Source: an uncultured Pseudomonadales bacterium (GTDB lineage: Bacteria > Pseudomonadota > Gammaproteobacteria > Pseudomonadales > Pseudohongiellaceae). Taken from it: DNA of 64,000 bases. The DNA is taken from NCBI GenBank assembly GCA_947259995.1, contig CAMYOK010000002.1:536881-600880 (forward strand), read 5' to 3'. Within the stretch, counting starts at the first letter, position 1, and every line of letters begins with the position of its first letter. Shown here in pieces: positions 62,895 to 64,000 of the stretch. The position numbers were made by a program, and so were the translations under genes. The notes under the pieces were generated by a model. It was not told the DNA's origin, did not search any database, and saw only the letters and a list, made by a program, of their open reading frames with translations.

Positions 62895-64000
62895 TTATAG
62901 ACGCTGCATAAGCGGTGGGCTAACGCCTTCGACTCCCACAAGCCCTAACATCATTAAGAATGCCATCTGCGGGCCTAGGTGCGAATCCACTGGGCTATAC
63001 CACTCCTCTGGCGAATGGGCGCCGCCACTTTGGCCACCCCCTCCTATAGTGATCGCAGGAATCCCCATGGACATGGGAATATTCGAATCGGTGCTGGAAG
63101 TGCGCAATTCTTGGATTGGCGAACCTACTGCCTCGTAGGCTAACGCAGCCACCTGCACTAAGGGATTGGAAGCTCCAGTACTGCCAACAGGGCGATCGCC
63201 TATCAAACGGAAATTCACCGTAATTTCACCGTTGTTCCAGCGTGCGTTTTCTTCAGCAACCGCCTGTGCGGTTACCTCTTTCACACGCGCCTCTAACTTC
63301 GCTAACTCACCCGCATCGTTAGAGCGCATATCCAGTTGAAACACCGCATCAGCCGCGATGGAGTTCACCGATGTGCCCCCATCGACCATTCCGACGGTGA
63401 AGGTAGTCTTGGGCGACGAAGGCACCTCTAGATCGCCGATTTTAGTGATCGCCCGCCCCATTGCATGAATAGCACTGACCAATCCGAAGGCACTAAAGGA
63501 GTGGCCGCCAGGTCCGGTAAACTCCACGGCAAAACGCCGGCTCCCAGTAGCCCCCGTCGTAATACGAGTGAGCCCAGAGCCATCGATAGAGACGAAACCA
63601 TCGATATCAGGATGATCACGGAAGATCGCTTTAATCCCACGCAAATCTCCAGGGCCCTCCTCGCCCACATTCCCAACAAACATAATGTCGCCAACCGTTT
63701 CAATACCGCTACTATTAAAAGCGTCGATCAGTGTTAACAAAACCGTTAAGCCGCGCCCATCGTCACCAATGCCTGGTGCGTAATATCGGTCATCACGCAT
63801 CTCCACCCTCACATCGGTCTCTAGAGGAAATACCGTATCGAGATGTGCCGCAATGACGAACAGAGGCCCATCACCGCTGCCCGCTCGCAAACCAATCACA
63901 TTGCCTTCACTATCGATATAGGCGTCTTCGATCCCCCTGCTTTGCATCTGATCTAGATAATACTCAGCACGCTTCTGCTCCAAGAAGGGAGGTGCCGGAA
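62895..64000 (-). CDS. M20-family metallopeptidase (N-terminus beyond the window)
   Basis: Zinc-dependent aminopeptidase or amidohydrolase of the M20 group. The frame is open through the window edge; the residues before the first TTG read PAPPFLEQKRA, the usual (I)PAPxF start region of this family, so the gene continues past 64000. Metal-ligand motifs visible are IAAHLDTVFP and GIGDDGRGL, then the catalytic-acid NVGEEGPGD and FTGPGGHS. The late SSTDSNIPMSMGIPAITIGGGG and HSPEEWY supply the last ligands. Likely tripeptidase/PepT-like or ArgE/DapE-like; substrate open. Confidence 0.88.
   Translation of the reverse strand, partial: PAPPFLEQKRAEYYLDQMQSRGIEDAYIDSEGNVIGLRAGSGDGPLFVIAAHLDTVFPLETDVRVEMRDDRYYAPGIGDDGRGLTVLLTLIDAFNSSGIETVGDIMFVGNVGEEGPGDLRGIKAIFRDHPDIDGFVSIDGSGLTRITTGATGSRRFAVEFTGPGGHSFSAFGLVSAIHAMGRAITKIGDLEVPSSPKTTFTVGMVDGGTSVNSIAADAVFQLDMRSNDAGELAKLEARVKEVTAQAVAEENARWNNGEITVNFRLIGDRPVGSTGASNPLVQVAALAYEAVGSPIQELRTSSTDSNIPMSMGIPAITIGGGGQSGGAHSPEEWYSPVDSHLGPQMAFLMMLGLVGVEGVSPPLMQRL

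Overview
The window reads as chromosomal DNA of a gammaproteobacterium, probably a free-living aquatic member related to the Pseudomonas/Cellvibrio side of the class. The main reason is gene order: lptD-surA-pdxA-rsmA-apaG-apaH with amgK-murU divergent in front of it, tsaD facing rpsU-yqeY-dnaG-rpoD, rpe next to trpE, trpGDC, and an Fnr/Anr-type regulator beside hemN. The genus is inference; no rRNA or tRNA gene, insertion sequence, prophage or CRISPR array was seen. Coding density is very high, with many 4-bp start/stop overlaps and no gene-free stretch over 300 bases.

Layout. 1-7.0 kb (minus strand): hypothetical protein, dgkA, trpC-trpD-trpG, a PhyH-type oxygenase, an Fnr/Anr regulator and hemN. 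7.0-11.7 kb (minus): a four-TM protein with an Xre regulator, an NHL-repeat secreted protein, an rRNA-type methyltransferase and a FAD-dependent dehydrogenase. 11.8-16.9 kb (plus): a three-gene signalling operon (hybrid PAS kinase, single-domain response regulator, Hpt-REC-REC-GGDEF protein). 16.9-19.9 kb: rlmE, a DUF3622 protein, an amino acid permease and an O-methyltransferase. 20-24.2 kb (minus): an ECF sigma factor, a membrane anti-sigma factor, two strongly acidic secreted proteins and a TPR-plus-beta-barrel outer membrane protein. 24.2-26.2 kb: CBS-pair, thioredoxin-fold and DUF547 proteins. 26.3-33.6 kb (plus): a second ECF sigma factor with a small soluble zinc anti-sigma factor, a TonB-dependent receptor, an ATP-grasp ligase, an OlsF-like double acyltransferase, a DinB-like protein and an NRDE/TANGO2 protein. 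33.6-38.6 kb (minus): two tandem DUF5916 outer-membrane paralogues. 38.8-44.3 kb: photolyase, trpE, rpe, murU, amgK. 44.4-64 kb: envelope biogenesis, ribosome and tRNA maturation, folate synthesis, and the rpsU-yqeY-dnaG-rpoD block, ending in an M20 peptidase cut by the window edge.

The most interesting accessory regions are the two ECF sigma loci. The locus at 26.3-33.6 kb links a TonB-dependent receptor to a predicted ligase and a two-domain acyltransferase of the aminolipid type, which together look like an uptake or lipid-remodelling system. The locus at 20-24.2 kb combines cell-surface stress sensing with two highly acidic exported proteins and a Slam-like TPR-barrel protein. Regulatory signals that can be read directly include a near-canonical Fnr/Anr promoter that would make the hemN mRNA leaderless, a repeated 10-mer on a consensus promoter before the four-TM/Xre pair, an 11-bp inverted repeat that could mask the ribosome binding site of one DUF5916 gene, and strong terminators after the NHL gene and after rpoD.
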